64,000 nucleotides of DNA from Alphaproteobacteria bacterium (GCA_020850755.1 JADZEB010000001.1:186001-250000), one strand, 5' to 3'; positions 17,579 through 27,510 are shown, counted from the first letter of the stretch. The notes: generated by a model from the letters alone, not told the origin. Numbers and translations: made by a program.

Positions 17579-18352
17579 CTACCGGTGCTCTGCCAGCAGG
17601 CGGGCGACGAAGGCCGGAACCACGGTCGCCGCCGGCCCGTGGATCGCCTCGTCGAACAGTGAGGCGCCGGCCGAGGGCTCGAGGTTCAGCTCCACCGTCC
17701 GCGCCCGGCCGCGGCACTGCATCACGAAGCCCGCCGCCGGATAGACCTGCCCCGAGGTGCCGATCGATACGAACAGCCCGCAGCGCTCGAGCGCAGCCTC
17801 GATCTGCGGCATGGCGAGCGGCATCTCGCCGAACCAGACCACATGCGGGCGCATGCCGCCCGCAGCGGCGCAGGCGGGGCAGGGTGTGGCGCCGCCCATG
17901 TCGCCCGTCCAGGGCAGCACCGCCTCGCAGCGCAGGCAGCGCGCCTTGGCGAGTTCGCCATGCATGTGGATCAGCCGGGCCGAGCCGGCGCGGTCGTGCA
18001 GGTCATCGACATTCTGGGTAACCAGCAGGAACTCGCCCGGCCAGGCGCGTTCAAGCTCGACCAGGGCGCGGTGTGCGGCGTTGGGCGCCAGGGCGGCATC
18101 GGCGAGCTGGCGGCGGCGGGCATTGTAGAAGGCATGCACGCGGGCCGGATCGCGGGCGAAGGCCTCGGGGGTGGCGACATCCTCGATCCGCACCCTGGCC
18201 CAGATCCCGTCCGGGTCGCGGAAGGTGGCGAGCCCCGATTCCCTGGAGATGCCCGCGCCGGTGAGGATGACGATGCCCGGCGCCGCGGCGCGCCGGTGGC
18301 GGCGGCCATCGGCCGGGTGGCGGAGCGGGCGGGGGCGGGGCGGCTCGGTCAT
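17579..18352 (-). CDS. cobB: NAD-dependent protein deacylase, sirtuin class III (CobB-like)
   Basis: The enzyme removes acyl groups such as acetyl or succinyl from lysines, using NAD. From the ATG at 18350-18352 the protein has 257 residues. The NAD-binding GAGIS is at 32-36 and QNVD at 113-116. The catalytic histidine is H131 in HMHGEL. Zinc is held by Cys pairs at 139/142 and 158/161. The Y76-x-x-R79 pair (FYNARRRQL) is the class III hallmark that recognises negatively charged acyl groups, so desuccinylase activity is likely. An upstream extension to 18400 exists but lacks family similarity. Confidence 0.92.
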   Translation of the reverse strand: MTEPPRPRPLRHPADGRRHRRAAAPGIVILTGAGISRESGLATFRDPDGIWARVRIEDVATPEAFARDPARVHAFYNARRRQLADAALAPNAAHRALVELERAWPGEFLLVTQNVDDLHDRAGSARLIHMHGELAKARCLRCEAVLPWTGDMGGATPCPACAAAGGMRPHVVWFGEMPLAMPQIEAALERCGLFVSIGTSGQVYPAAGFVMQCRGRARTVELNLEPSAGASLFDEAIHGPAATVVPAFVARLLAEHR

Positions 18353-18629
18353 GGCGCCAGGATAGCGCGGCGGGGCGGAACGCGCAGCGGGTTGGGGCAT
18401 GCCTTGCCAGCGGGGGACCGGCTGGCCGGAGGTGTCGCGGCTCGGGCCGCTGGCGGGTCCGGGCGATGTGCAGTGCGGGCCGCGCCGTCCCCGAGCCGGT
18501 CGCCACGGCCGGCTTCGCCAGCCGCGCGGATGTCGTGGCCGGCAATCCCGGCTTCGCCAGCCGGCTGGTCCGGCAGGCGGAACCGCCCCCCGTTCCGCCG
18601 TACCGGCCCCGCCGCCCTTGTGCCCGTGC
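18353..18629. other. Intergenic region with two short identical hairpins
   Basis: No gene is seen in this 277-bp stretch upstream of the sirtuin gene. CCGGCTTCGCCAGCCG, which can fold with a four-base TCGC-type loop, occurs at 18509-18524 and 18549-18564. Repeat copy 2 follows directly. The sirtuin promoter should lie here but is not obvious. Confidence 0.5.
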
Positions 18630-18759
18630 CTAGGGCACGTTCCGTTCGGCTTCGATCAGCCGAACGGAAGCCGTGCCCGAGAAACCTATGGTTTGCGAGC
18701 AGCTTAGTCCGATCTGGTGGAACCGCGCTGCGGTTCCACCAGATCGGACGCTGCTCTAG
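18630..18759 (+). repeat. CTAG-bounded double-hairpin repeat, copy 2
   Basis: This 130-bp copy has hairpin A first (GGGCACG stem, perfect TCCGTTCGGCT arms, TCGATC loop) and hairpin B second (20-bp perfect stem around GCT or a similar triloop). The terminal CTAG at 18756-18759 provides the TAG stop (minus strand) of the PCuAC copper chaperone gene. A small AAACC/GGTTT inverted repeat lies between the hairpins. Confidence 0.92.
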
Positions 18760-19301
18760 TGCCCGTGCCGCATGCCGCCACCGCTCGACGGCGCGCTTCC
18801 TGGCGCGGGATTGGCGGCACCGCCCGCGGGGCCGCGCGCGCCGGCGGCCTCGATCCGCAGCTCGACCGTGATGCTGCCGGCGCGGGCGAAGTCCAGCGTC
18901 ACCGGCACCGTCCCGCCCTGGCGCAGCGGCGCGGCAAGGTCGATCAGCATCAGGTGCAGCCCACCCGGGCGCAGTGTCACCGTGGCGCCGGGCGGCAGCT
19001 CGATGCGCGGCACCGGGCGCATGCGCATCACGCCGTCGGTCATGGTCATGGTGTGCAGTTCCATCACGCGCGCTGCGGGCGAATGGGCGCGCAGGATGGC
19101 GTCGGGCTGCGAGCCGGTGTTGTGGATCGTCAGGAAGCCGCCGCCGACGCGGCCATTGGTGGCGCGCGTCCAGGGATGGCCGATGGCAAGCTCGCCCAGC
19201 GTGTAGTCGTGGGCGCGGACGGAAGCGGAAAGCAGCGCCAGCAGCGGCAGCGCCGCGGTGGCCGAGAGCAGCAGGCGGCGGGTGATCGTCGGGGTGGTCA
19301 T
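18756..19301 (-). CDS. Periplasmic copper chaperone PCu(A)C
   Basis: PCuAC proteins bind Cu(I) in the periplasm and help load the CuA/CuB centres of cytochrome oxidase. The 181-residue protein starts at the ATG at 19299-19301 and has a signal peptide ending near residue 30. The family copper site H-x10-M-x21-H-x-M is matched exactly: H83, M94, H116 and M118. A His/Met-rich C-terminal tail could be an extra copper site. The DUF2946-like gene lies just upstream on the same strand, suggesting a two-gene copper unit. The stop codon is in repeat copy 2. Confidence 0.92.
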   Translation of the reverse strand: MTTPTITRRLLLSATAALPLLALLSASVRAHDYTLGELAIGHPWTRATNGRVGGGFLTIHNTGSQPDAILRAHSPAARVMELHTMTMTDGVMRMRPVPRIELPPGATVTLRPGGLHLMLIDLAAPLRQGGTVPVTLDFARAGSITVELRIEAAGARGPAGGAANPAPGSAPSSGGGMRHGH

Positions 19302-19380
19302 GATGCGGTCTCGTGCACAAGGATGGATCGCGCCGCGCCGGGTGGCGCGCGCGAGGAGTGACGGCGGAACGAGCAGCAGG

Positions 19381-19797
19381 TCAGGCCGCGGGCGGGGCGC
19401 GTGGCCAAGCCGGCCCGGGCGCGGGGCGCGCGGGCAGGGCGTCGCTGGCGGCGATCCGGGCCGGGCCGTCTGCCGGTGCCGGCGTTGCCAGGCGCGGCGC
19501 GGCCGGCGGCGGCAAAGCCAGCGGCGCGGCGCCGGCGGGACAGAGCGGACAGGCGGATCCGTGCTGTAGCGGCACCTCGTTCGACGGCGCCTCCTGCCCG
19601 TCCGGCAGGAGATGGACGGTGCGCAGCCCCTCGGCGGTGCAGATCTCGATGGCAAGGCCGGCAAGCGCGCCATCGCCTGCGGCAGCGCGCCCGCCATGAT
19701 GCGCGGCCCCGGCCCCGGCCACGCCGATGCCATGCGACAGGAGCGCCAGAAGCGCCAGCGCGCGCACCACCCACAGGCGAAGGCCGGTTGCGATCAT
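19381..19797 (-). CDS. DUF2946-like exported/membrane protein, copper-associated
   Basis: The protein has 138 residues, with a hydrophobic N-terminal segment (about residues 7-29) followed by His-His at 33-34 and cysteines at 53, 83 and 86 (CPLC). This layout, with an N-terminal signal or anchor and a CPxC-type motif, resembles the DUF2946 family found next to PCuAC and TonB-dependent copper genes. The C-terminal third is Pro/Ala low-complexity. The stop is 79 bp from the PCuAC start, on the same strand. Function is unproven; a periplasmic copper role is inferred from context. Confidence 0.65.
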   Translation of the reverse strand: MIATGLRLWVVRALALLALLSHGIGVAGAGAAHHGGRAAAGDGALAGLAIEICTAEGLRTVHLLPDGQEAPSNEVPLQHGSACPLCPAGAAPLALPPPAAPRLATPAPADGPARIAASDALPARPAPGPAWPRAPPAA

Positions 19798-19850
19798 GCC
19801 GCCAGCCTAGGCGCGGGGCGGGTGCGGCGCAACCATGCACGCATGGCCCG

Positions 19851-20417
19851 TCATGCGCCTTCGTCGGCCCAGGCGCCGGTGCGGTCGAGGTCGTATTCCG
19901 CCTCGGCGCGGTAATGGGCGCGCTCCCGCCCGAGATGGGAGGAGAACAGCACGAAGCGATCCACCGCCACCGGCCCGGCACGGAACAGATTGTGCGCCTG
20001 CAGGAAGGCCGACAGGCGCGGTGCGGGCGGATTGTCGAGCTTGGCGATCGAGACATGCGGCACATAGCTCCGCCGCTCGGCTTCCAGGCCGATGCGCTGC
20101 ATCGCGGTTTCGACCTTGCGTTGCAGGTGCAGCAGCGCGGCGTTCTTCTCCACCCCCACCCACAGCGAATGCGGGCGGCGGCTCTTCTCGAAGCAGCCGA
20201 GGCCGGAGAGCGCGATCTCGAAGGAAGGCGCCTCGATCGCGTCCAGCGCGGCGTCGACCTCGTCGGCGCGCCAGCCCTCGACCTCGCCGATGAAGCGCAG
20301 CGTCAGATGGTAGTTCTCGGCCGGCACCCATTTCGCGCCCGGCAGCCCACCTGCCAGCAGGGCAAGGCGGGTGCGGATCGCTTGGGGCAGCTCCAGGCCG
20401 ACGAAGAGGCGAAGCAT
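19851..20417 (-). CDS. thpR: RNA 2',3'-cyclic phosphodiesterase ThpR
   Basis: This 2H-family enzyme hydrolyses RNA ends with 2',3'-cyclic phosphate to 2'-phosphate. From the ATG at 20415-20417 the protein has 188 residues, the normal length. It carries the two His motifs that define the fold: HLTL at 37-40 and HVSI at 121-124. The start LRLFVGLELP is typical. A longer frame to 20474 adds only a basic tail and is rejected. The gene is 160 bp downstream of the esterase gene and probably independent of it. Confidence 0.93.
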   Translation of the reverse strand: MLRLFVGLELPQAIRTRLALLAGGLPGAKWVPAENYHLTLRFIGEVEGWRADEVDAALDAIEAPSFEIALSGLGCFEKSRRPHSLWVGVEKNAALLHLQRKVETAMQRIGLEAERRSYVPHVSIAKLDNPPAPRLSAFLQAHNLFRAGPVAVDRFVLFSSHLGRERAHYRAEAEYDLDRTGAWADEGA

Positions 20418-20577
20418 GACAGGGAACCGACAGCGGTGGCGCGGGGCACCCTTGCCCGGACGCCGTGTTGGCATAGTGCGCCTTCGCGCAGCGGGCGCAA
20501 CGGCAAAGCGCGTGACGCTTCGGCGACGGCCAGGGCGGGCGGTGCCGCGCGCCTTTCACTCGCGCGCGAATGCGGCA

Positions 20578-21343
20578 TCAGGATGGCCGCGCCACCCTGG
20601 CCAGCAGCGCCTCCACCAGCGGCAGCAGGTTGGCGACGATCCTGGCCACGCCGGCGGCGTTGGGGTGGATGCCGTCGGGCTGGTTGAGCGCGGGCTCGGC
20701 CGCGACGCCATCGAGGAAGAAGGGATGGAACACCAGCCCGCGCGCGGCGCGGGCGCGGGCCTGGTCCTCGTAGGCGGCGCGGAAGGCGCGCCCATACTCG
20801 GCGCCGAGATTGGGCGGAGCATGCATGCCCGAGAGCAGAACCGGCAGGCCGCGCTTTTCGAGCTCGTCCAGGATCGCGGCCAGGTTCTCGGCCGTGCGCG
20901 CGGGATCGAGCCCGCGCAGACCATCGTTGGCGCCGATGCACACCAGCACCGCGTCGGGCCGGTCGGCAAGCGCCCAGGCCAGCCGCGCCCGCCCGCCGGC
21001 CGAGGTGTCGCCCGACACGCCGCCATTGAGGACGGTCACCGCCCGCCCGCGCGCGCGCAAGGCGGCTTCGAGCTGGGCGATGAAGCCCTCGCCGCGTGGC
21101 AGGCCATAGCCCGCGATCAGCGAATCGCCGAGGGCGAGAAGGCGGAGCGGCCGGGCCGCGGCGGCGGCGGCTGGCGCGCCGGCGGGGGCCTGCGCGCGCG
21201 CCGGCGGACTTGACGCAAGCGTGAACGCTGGCGCAAGCAGGGCCGCGATAGCCTTCAAAGCGGCGCGGCGGGACCCATATGGCGCAGGACCCTCCGGCGT
21301 GGCGCCGGGCGGATCGAGGGCGGCTTGGCTGGGACGGATCGGC

Positions 21344-21345
<2 letters not shown>
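20578..21345 (-). CDS. tesA: SGNH-hydrolase, TesA/arylesterase-like, exported
   Basis: TesA-type enzymes hydrolyse acyl-CoA, esters and lysophospholipids in the periplasm. The protein carries GDSL at 73-76, then GGVSGDTSAGG, GANDG and the DGIHPN catalytic Asp-His block. The N-terminus has an Arg pair and a hydrophobic stretch ending in ARAQAPA, consistent with export. The chosen ATG (21343-21345) shares a CATG palindrome with the start of the divergent ABC ATPase; an alternative ATG is at 21366. The adjacency to a YbbA/YbbP-like exporter mirrors the E. coli tesA-ybbAP arrangement. It has 255 residues from this start. Confidence 0.87.
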
Positions 21346-22129
<784 letters not shown>

Positions 22130-22134
22130 GCGCG

Positions 22135-24702
22135 ATGGCCGGTTTCGCCACCACCCTCCGCCTCGGCCTTGCGCTGGCGCGGCGCGAGCTGCGCGGCGGG
22201 CTCAAGGGCTTGCGCATCGTGCTCGCCTGCCTGGCACTCGGCGTGTTCACCATCGCCGCCGTGGGCACCATCACCGCCGCGGTGAAGGCCGGGCTGGCGA
22301 CCAATGGCCGCGCCATCCTGGGCGGCGACCTCGAACTGCAAGTCATCCACCGCCCGATGCCGCCCGAAGCCGCCGCCTGGCTCGCCCCGCGTGCACAGGT
22401 TTCCTCGGTCGTCGAGATGCGCGCGATCGCCGCGGCACTCGACGATGCCGGGCGCTCGGGCGAGCGGATGCTGGTCGAGCTGAAGGCGGTCGATCGTGCC
22501 TATCCGCTCTATGGCGAGGTGGTGCTCGATACCGGAGCTGCTTCCGGTGCCGCGCCGCTCCCGTTGGCCGAGGCGCTGGCCGAGCGCGACGGCGCCTTCG
22601 GGCTGGTGGCCGAGCGGCTGGTGCTGGACCGCCTCGGCGTCAAGCCGGGCGACCGCCTGCGCATCGGCGAGGCGCGCTTCGTGCTGCGCGGGGTGATCGA
22701 GAAGGAACCCGACCGCATCGCCTCGGCCGCGATCCTGGGCCCGCGCGTGATGATCGCCGCCGCCGCCCTGCCCGCAACCGAGCTGATCCAGCCGGGCAGC
22801 CTGGTGCGTTACGAATACCGGCTGCGCCTGCCCGAGGGCAGCGATGCCGGCGCCTTCGCCGAGAGTCTCTCTGCCGCCTTCCCGCAGGCCGGCTGGCGCA
22901 TCCGCGACTTCACCCGCGCCGCACCCGGCGTCAACCGCTTCATCGACCGCACCGCCCTGTTCCTGACGCTGGTCGGCCTGACGGCGCTGCTGGTGGGGGG
23001 CATCGGGGTGGCCAATGGCGTGCGCGCCTGGCTGGAGCAGCGCGCGCGCACCATCGCCACGCTGAAATGCCTCGGCGCCTCGGGGCGGGTGGTGTTCGTC
23101 ACCTACTTCATCCAGCTGGCGGTGATCGGCGCGATCGGCATCCTGGCGGGGCTCGCGCTTGGCGTCGCCATGCCCTGGATCGGCGTGCGCCTGCTGGCCG
23201 ATATCCTGCCGGTGCCGGCGATCGTCGGCATCTACCCGGCCCCGCTCGCGCTTGCCGCGGCCTTCGGCGCTCTCTCCGCGCTCGCCTTCGCGCTCTGGCC
23301 GCTTGCGCGCGCGCGCGAGATCGCGCCGGGCAGCCTGTTCCGCGACCTCGTGCAGCGGTCGCGCCGCTGGCCGCGCCCGGGCTTGGTCGCGCTCAATGCC
23401 GCCGTGGTGGCGGCGCTGGTGGCACTCACCATCGCCACCAGCACGGACAGGCGTTTCGCCTTGTGGTTCTGCGTCGCCGCCGCCGGCACGCTGCTGGCAC
23501 TGCGTCTCGGCGCCGAGGGGCTGATGGCGCTCGCCCGCCGCCTGCCGCATGCGCGCCGGCCCTTCCTGCGCCTCGGGCTGGCCAATCTCTACCGTCCCGG
23601 CGCGGCGACGCCCTCGGTGCTGGTCTCGCTCGGGCTCGGCCTGACCACGCTCGCCGCGGTGGCGGTGATCCAGGGCAATATCAGCCGCCAGGTGCTGGAG
23701 CAGATGCCGGCCCAGGCGCCGGCGTTCTTCCTGATCGACCTGCAATCCGACCAGGTCGAGCGGTTCGACGCCCTGGTGCAGGAGACGAATGGCATCGGGC
23801 GCGTGCAGCGCGTGCCCAGCCTGCGCGGGCAGATCGTGGCGATCAACGGCGTTCCGGCCGAGGAGGCGCGCGTTTCGTCCGACACCGCTTGGGCCTTACG
23901 CGGCGATCGCGGCCTGACCTATGCCGCCACCCCGCCCGACGGCACCCGGCTGATCGAGGGCAATTGGTGGCCGGCCGACTATCGCGGCCCGCCGCTGGTT
24001 TCCTTCGACGCGGCGCTGGCGCGCGGCTTCGGCCTGCGCATCGGCGACCGCATGACGGTGAACGTGCTCGGCCGCGACATCGAGCTCGAACTCGCCAACA
24101 CCCGCGATATCGACTGGCGCTCGCTCGGCATGAATTTCACGTTGGTGGTCTCGCCCGGCCTGCTGGAGGCGGCGCCGCACAGCTACATCGCCACCGTCTA
24201 TGCCGATGCGGCGGCCGAGCCGGGCATCTTCCGCGCCGTCACCGATGCCTTCAGCAACGTCACCGCCATCCGCGTGCGCGACGCGCTCGAGGCGGTCAAC
24301 GCGCTGATGGGCCAGATCGCCATCGCGCTGCGTTCCACCGCCGGGATAACGCTCCTGTCCGGGGCGCTGGTGCTGGCCGGTGCGATCGCGGCCGGGCAGA
24401 GGCGGCGGATCTATGATGCCGTGGTGCTGAAGACGCTGGGGGCCACGCGCCGGCAGGTGCTGGCGGCCTATGCGGTGGAATATGGGCTGCTCGGCCTCGT
24501 GGCCGGCATCATCGCCGCGGCTATGGGCAGCGCCGCCGCCTGGTGGGTGATCACCGTCATCACCCGCGCCGAGTGGGTGTTCCTGCCGGTCACGCTGGCC
24601 GCCACCGTGGTGGGCTGCGTGCTGGCGACGATCGCCTTCGGTTTCCTGGGCACCTGGCGGTCGCTCTCGGCCAAGGCCGGGCCGCTGCTGCGCAACGAGT
24701 AG
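22135..24702 (+). CDS. ybbP: ABC transporter permease, FtsX/YbbP-like
   Basis: This is an 855-residue permease with two FtsX-type domains. A transmembrane helix near residues 28-48 is followed by a large periplasmic region, then a block of helices around residues 280-440 and a second set at the C-terminus. The ATG is at 22135, five bases after the ybbA-like stop. Size and gene order match YbbP. Its partner ATPase and the neighbouring TesA-like esterase suggest a lipid-handling envelope module; this is inference from synteny. Confidence 0.9.
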   Translation: MAGFATTLRLGLALARRELRGGLKGLRIVLACLALGVFTIAAVGTITAAVKAGLATNGRAILGGDLELQVIHRPMPPEAAAWLAPRAQVSSVVEMRAIAAALDDAGRSGERMLVELKAVDRAYPLYGEVVLDTGAASGAAPLPLAEALAERDGAFGLVAERLVLDRLGVKPGDRLRIGEARFVLRGVIEKEPDRIASAAILGPRVMIAAAALPATELIQPGSLVRYEYRLRLPEGSDAGAFAESLSAAFPQAGWRIRDFTRAAPGVNRFIDRTALFLTLVGLTALLVGGIGVANGVRAWLEQRARTIATLKCLGASGRVVFVTYFIQLAVIGAIGILAGLALGVAMPWIGVRLLADILPVPAIVGIYPAPLALAAAFGALSALAFALWPLARAREIAPGSLFRDLVQRSRRWPRPGLVALNAAVVAALVALTIATSTDRRFALWFCVAAAGTLLALRLGAEGLMALARRLPHARRPFLRLGLANLYRPGAATPSVLVSLGLGLTTLAAVAVIQGNISRQVLEQMPAQAPAFFLIDLQSDQVERFDALVQETNGIGRVQRVPSLRGQIVAINGVPAEEARVSSDTAWALRGDRGLTYAATPPDGTRLIEGNWWPADYRGPPLVSFDAALARGFGLRIGDRMTVNVLGRDIELELANTRDIDWRSLGMNFTLVVSPGLLEAAPHSYIATVYADAAAEPGIFRAVTDAFSNVTAIRVRDALEAVNALMGQIAIALRSTAGITLLSGALVLAGAIAAGQRRRIYDAVVLKTLGATRRQVLAAYAVEYGLLGLVAGIIAAAMGSAAAWWVITVITRAEWVFLPVTLAATVVGCVLATIAFGFLGTWRSLSAKAGPLLRNE

Positions 24703-24944
24703 CCACATGGGGCGTGTGGTCATTTCGGCCCTTCGTGCGGGCGCGCCGTGTAGCCCGTTCCGGAGCGCCCCCGATCTGGTGTATTGTGTCAACAAAGAGC
24801 AGGCGTCCGCCGGGGCTAGCCTGCCGCTTGGGTGCGCGACCGCAAGGTCACGCGCTGCCGGTTCCGACGGGCGATTGAATCCCGAAGGGCTCGGGCCAAT
24901 ATCCCCCGGCATCGGTTCCTTCTGACGGGAGCACGTCTCGAACC

Positions 24945-25727
24945 ATGTCTCTGAACCCGCACGACCGTTACACGATGGGCACCTTCGGTCAGGTGCCTGC
25001 CGGCACGATCGATCAGGCCGCGCTCGATCAGGGGCTGCGCAGCTACATGCTGCGCGTCTTCAACTATATGGGCTCGGGCCTGCTTCTTACCGGCATCGTC
25101 GCGCTGTGGCTCGCCAACAGCGAGTTCATGTCGCTGTTCTTCCAGCAGGTGCGCACCCCGCGCGGGATCGCCGCCGTGCCGACCATCCTCGGCTGGGTGG
25201 TGATGCTGGCTCCGCTCGGCATGCTGCTGATCGCCGCCTTCGCCGCCAACAGCATGTCGCGCACCGCCGCCCAGGTGTTCTACTGGGTGTTCGTGACGGT
25301 GATGGGCCTGTCGCTGTCGGCGATCTTCCTGCGCTACACGGGCGTTTCGATCGCGCGCACCTTCTTCATCACCGCCGCCACCTTCGGCGCGATGAGCCTT
25401 TGGGGCTACACCACCAAGCGCGACCTGTCGGGCTGGGGCTCGTTCCTGCTGATGGGCCTGATCGGCATCATCATCGCCGGGCTGGTGAACCTGTTCATCC
25501 AGTCCTCGGCGATCGCCTTCGCGATCTCGGCGATCGGCGTGGTGATCTTCACCCTGCTGATGGCCTTCGACGCGCAGCGCATCAAGAACGACTATATCGA
25601 GGTGGCGCAGTATGAGAGCGCGGACGCGGCGGAGAAGCGGGCCGTGTTCGATGCGATCGCGGTCTACCTGAACTTCGTCAACCTGTTCCAGCTGCTGCTC
25701 TCGTTCCTCGGCCAGCGCAACGAGTAG
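24945..25727 (+). CDS. Bax inhibitor-1/YccA family membrane protein
   Basis: The protein has 260 residues with about seven hydrophobic helices after a polar N-terminus of roughly 40 residues. It has the BI-1 family C-terminal pattern, including the acidic DAQRIKNDY after helix 6 and a last helix reading LNFVNLFQLLL. The YbhL/YccA group is thought to conduct calcium or protect membrane proteins; its role in bacteria is not settled. The gene stands alone: a 242-bp gap lies upstream and a strong terminator downstream. Confidence 0.93.
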   Translation: MSLNPHDRYTMGTFGQVPAGTIDQAALDQGLRSYMLRVFNYMGSGLLLTGIVALWLANSEFMSLFFQQVRTPRGIAAVPTILGWVVMLAPLGMLLIAAFAANSMSRTAAQVFYWVFVTVMGLSLSAIFLRYTGVSIARTFFITAATFGAMSLWGYTTKRDLSGWGSFLLMGLIGIIIAGLVNLFIQSSAIAFAISAIGVVIFTLLMAFDAQRIKNDYIEVAQYESADAAEKRAVFDAIAVYLNFVNLFQLLLSFLGQRNE

Positions 25728-25764
25728 CGCGCGGACGGGACGGACCAGCGACCCGAGACCCGGG

Positions 25765-25800
25765 GGCCCGGCGGAGCGATCCGCCGGGCCTTCGGCGTTT
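25765..25800 (+). terminator. Rho-independent terminator after the BI-1 gene
   Basis: A perfect 11-bp stem, GGCCCGGCGGA and its complement with a GCGA loop (25765-25790), is followed by TTCGGCGTTT. It lies 38 bp after the stop codon and just before the convergent minus-strand gene ending at 25815. Confidence 0.8.
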
Positions 25801-25814
25801 CAGGGGGTGGGTGG

Positions 25815-26603
25815 CTATGTGCGCCAGTCGAGCCAGCGCTTGACCAGAACGGCGAGCTGCTGCCGGGCCTCCTCGATGGTCAGCGTGCGGGGCGGCGGCG
25901 TGGGGTTATGGTGCCGGTGCCAGTTGCAGGTCTGGTAGAGGTTCTGGGCCACGTCCTTGTCCCAGCTCAGGATTGTCTCGACCCAGACCGACTTGCCCCA
26001 ATAACGTCCTTTGACTTGGTCGAACGTCAGTTGTTGCGCCCGTGCTACGAGCTTCGTCACGTCAGCCCTGATCGCCTCGAATGCCTTGTAGAGGTTGAAC
26101 CAGTCCGGCTGCCCGCGCAGGTAGGACAGCAGGTCGGCCACCGCGTCGTCGTTGGTGGCCGCGATCGCCCAGCGCTGGGCAGGCGATGGGGCCGGGACCG
26201 GTTGCGCAATACCGCCGAAACGTATCTTTGCTGGAGAGCCTCTGATCCGAAAGAGACCGGCCTCCGCGCGCAGCACCCGGTGTCGTTTGGTCCAGCGCCC
26301 ATCGGTGTCTACCTCGTATACTCCGCACTCCGCCACCAGCGGCTCTCGGTCCGGCTTCTCGACGAGCATCGTGCCGTTCAGGAAGTCGATCAGCCGTGCC
26401 GCACGGGTGAACACGGCGCCTGATGAGGTTTCCCGCTCCAGCTCCTCCGCCATCAGCACCGTCGCCGGGTTGCCGTCCGGTCCGGTGATCTCGGTGACGC
26501 GGAAGCGGGGATCGACCGCGAACAGGTCGCGCGCGTCGGCGAGGTCGAACTCGTGGCCCTCCAGCTTCACCGCCCAGCGCGGGGGCTTGGTCTGGTCCGC
26601 CAT
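25815..26603 (-). CDS. Protein of unknown function, lower GC than neighbours
   Basis: Not recognised. The 262-residue product is soluble, with no signal or membrane segment. The N-terminal 100 residues alternate short hydrophobic and acidic runs, as in a small beta domain. The C-terminal half is helical and aromatic-rich, with YWGKSVWVETILSW and NWHRHHNP around residues 200-235. Codon third positions are visibly less GC-rich than in flanking genes (for example around 25990-26310), suggesting more recent acquisition. Its ATG is 5 bp after the stop of the degenerate phosphoesterase gene, so the two are probably co-transcribed. Confidence 0.7.
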   Translation of the reverse strand: MADQTKPPRWAVKLEGHEFDLADARDLFAVDPRFRVTEITGPDGNPATVLMAEELERETSSGAVFTRAARLIDFLNGTMLVEKPDREPLVAECGVYEVDTDGRWTKRHRVLRAEAGLFRIRGSPAKIRFGGIAQPVPAPSPAQRWAIAATNDDAVADLLSYLRGQPDWFNLYKAFEAIRADVTKLVARAQQLTFDQVKGRYWGKSVWVETILSWDKDVAQNLYQTCNWHRHHNPTPPPRTLTIEEARQQLAVLVKRWLDWRT

Positions 26604-26608
26604 CCGCC

Positions 26609-27457
26609 CTATCCCTCCACCACCTCCAGGATGGCGCCGTCGGGGCTGAAGCAGGCGGCGAGCAGGGGCCCGCCCATCCCGCAGCCGGCATCGAGCGAGA
26701 CGCCGAAGCGCCCCTCCACCAGCCCGGCATGGGCGCGGTCATAGCCGCGCACCAGGCGGGCGAAGCCGCCCCAGCCCATGCGCGCGCCGGTTTCGTCCTC
26801 GACGCCCTCCATCACCGCGGCGAAGCCGCGCTCCTCCCACCAGAAGGCGTCGCCCTGGGTTTCGAACGGGCGGGCGGGATTGAGCCCGGCCGAGACGAAC
26901 AGCACGCCCCCGCCATGCGGTGCATCGGTCAGCGCCGCGCGCTTGATCGAGGCGAGCAGCGGGTCGTGGCCGGGGCTCGCGCGCACCGCCTCGCGGATGG
27001 CGTTGGTCCAGCGCCCGAGCGTGGTCGGGCCCATGCGCGCCAGCCGCAGCCCCTCGGCCAGCGAATGGCCATAGGCGCGCAGGGTGGCTTCGATGCCGTG
27101 CTGGCCCATCCAGGCCAGCGCCTCCTCGGCCGCCTTGGGGCCGCGCGCGAACTGGATGCGCAACAGGCGGTGGAACATCTCCTCCTGCGCGCCGCGCAGG
27201 AACACCACGTCGTCGGCCTCGAAGCCGGGCCGGGCGATCACGGCGCGGCGGAACAGCAGCAACTCGCGGATCGTGCCGGCGACATCCGGCCCGCGCCCGA
27301 GCACATTGCCGAGATAGATCAGCCGGTCGCCCCGCCGCACCTTGAGCTCCAGCGCATCATGCAGGCGCGCGAGCCGCCCGCGCTCACCATGCACCGCCGC
27401 CACCGCCCAGATGCGGCGGGCGAGGCGGAGGGTGGCGAAGCGCTCGGGGTCGGACAT
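26609..27457 (-). CDS. Calcineurin-like phosphoesterase homologue lacking metal ligands
   Basis: The fold is recognisable as a bacterial Ser/Thr-phosphatase-type metallophosphoesterase of 282 residues, but the three metal motifs are broken. The GDxHG position reads AAVHG (20-24), GDxxDRG reads GNVLGRG (50-56), and GNHE reads GAQE (89-92). The spacing and surrounding residues (RGDRLIYLG, RGPD, VVFLRG) are preserved, so this is divergence rather than misalignment. A hydrolase mechanism is therefore unlikely; a binding or regulatory role is inferred. The ATG at 27455-27457 was chosen because family similarity begins there. It lies downstream of the carD terminator and 5 bp from the unknown gene. 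Confidence 0.8.
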   Translation of the reverse strand: MSDPERFATLRLARRIWAVAAVHGERGRLARLHDALELKVRRGDRLIYLGNVLGRGPDVAGTIRELLLFRRAVIARPGFEADDVVFLRGAQEEMFHRLLRIQFARGPKAAEEALAWMGQHGIEATLRAYGHSLAEGLRLARMGPTTLGRWTNAIREAVRASPGHDPLLASIKRAALTDAPHGGGVLFVSAGLNPARPFETQGDAFWWEERGFAAVMEGVEDETGARMGWGGFARLVRGYDRAHAGLVEGRFGVSLDAGCGMGGPLLAACFSPDGAILEVVEG

Positions 27458-27510
27458 GGCGGGGGGCCGGCCGGCTGGGGCGCGCGCGGGCAGGCGTGGG
27501 CGCGCGCGAC

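Noticed and set aside
24703-24944. 72-codon frame (24707-24925) before the BI-1 gene
   Set aside because: There is no ribosome binding site, no recognisable domain, and the composition resembles non-coding DNA. It contains only a TTGT-GTCA-ACAA palindrome at 24784-24795, too short to call.
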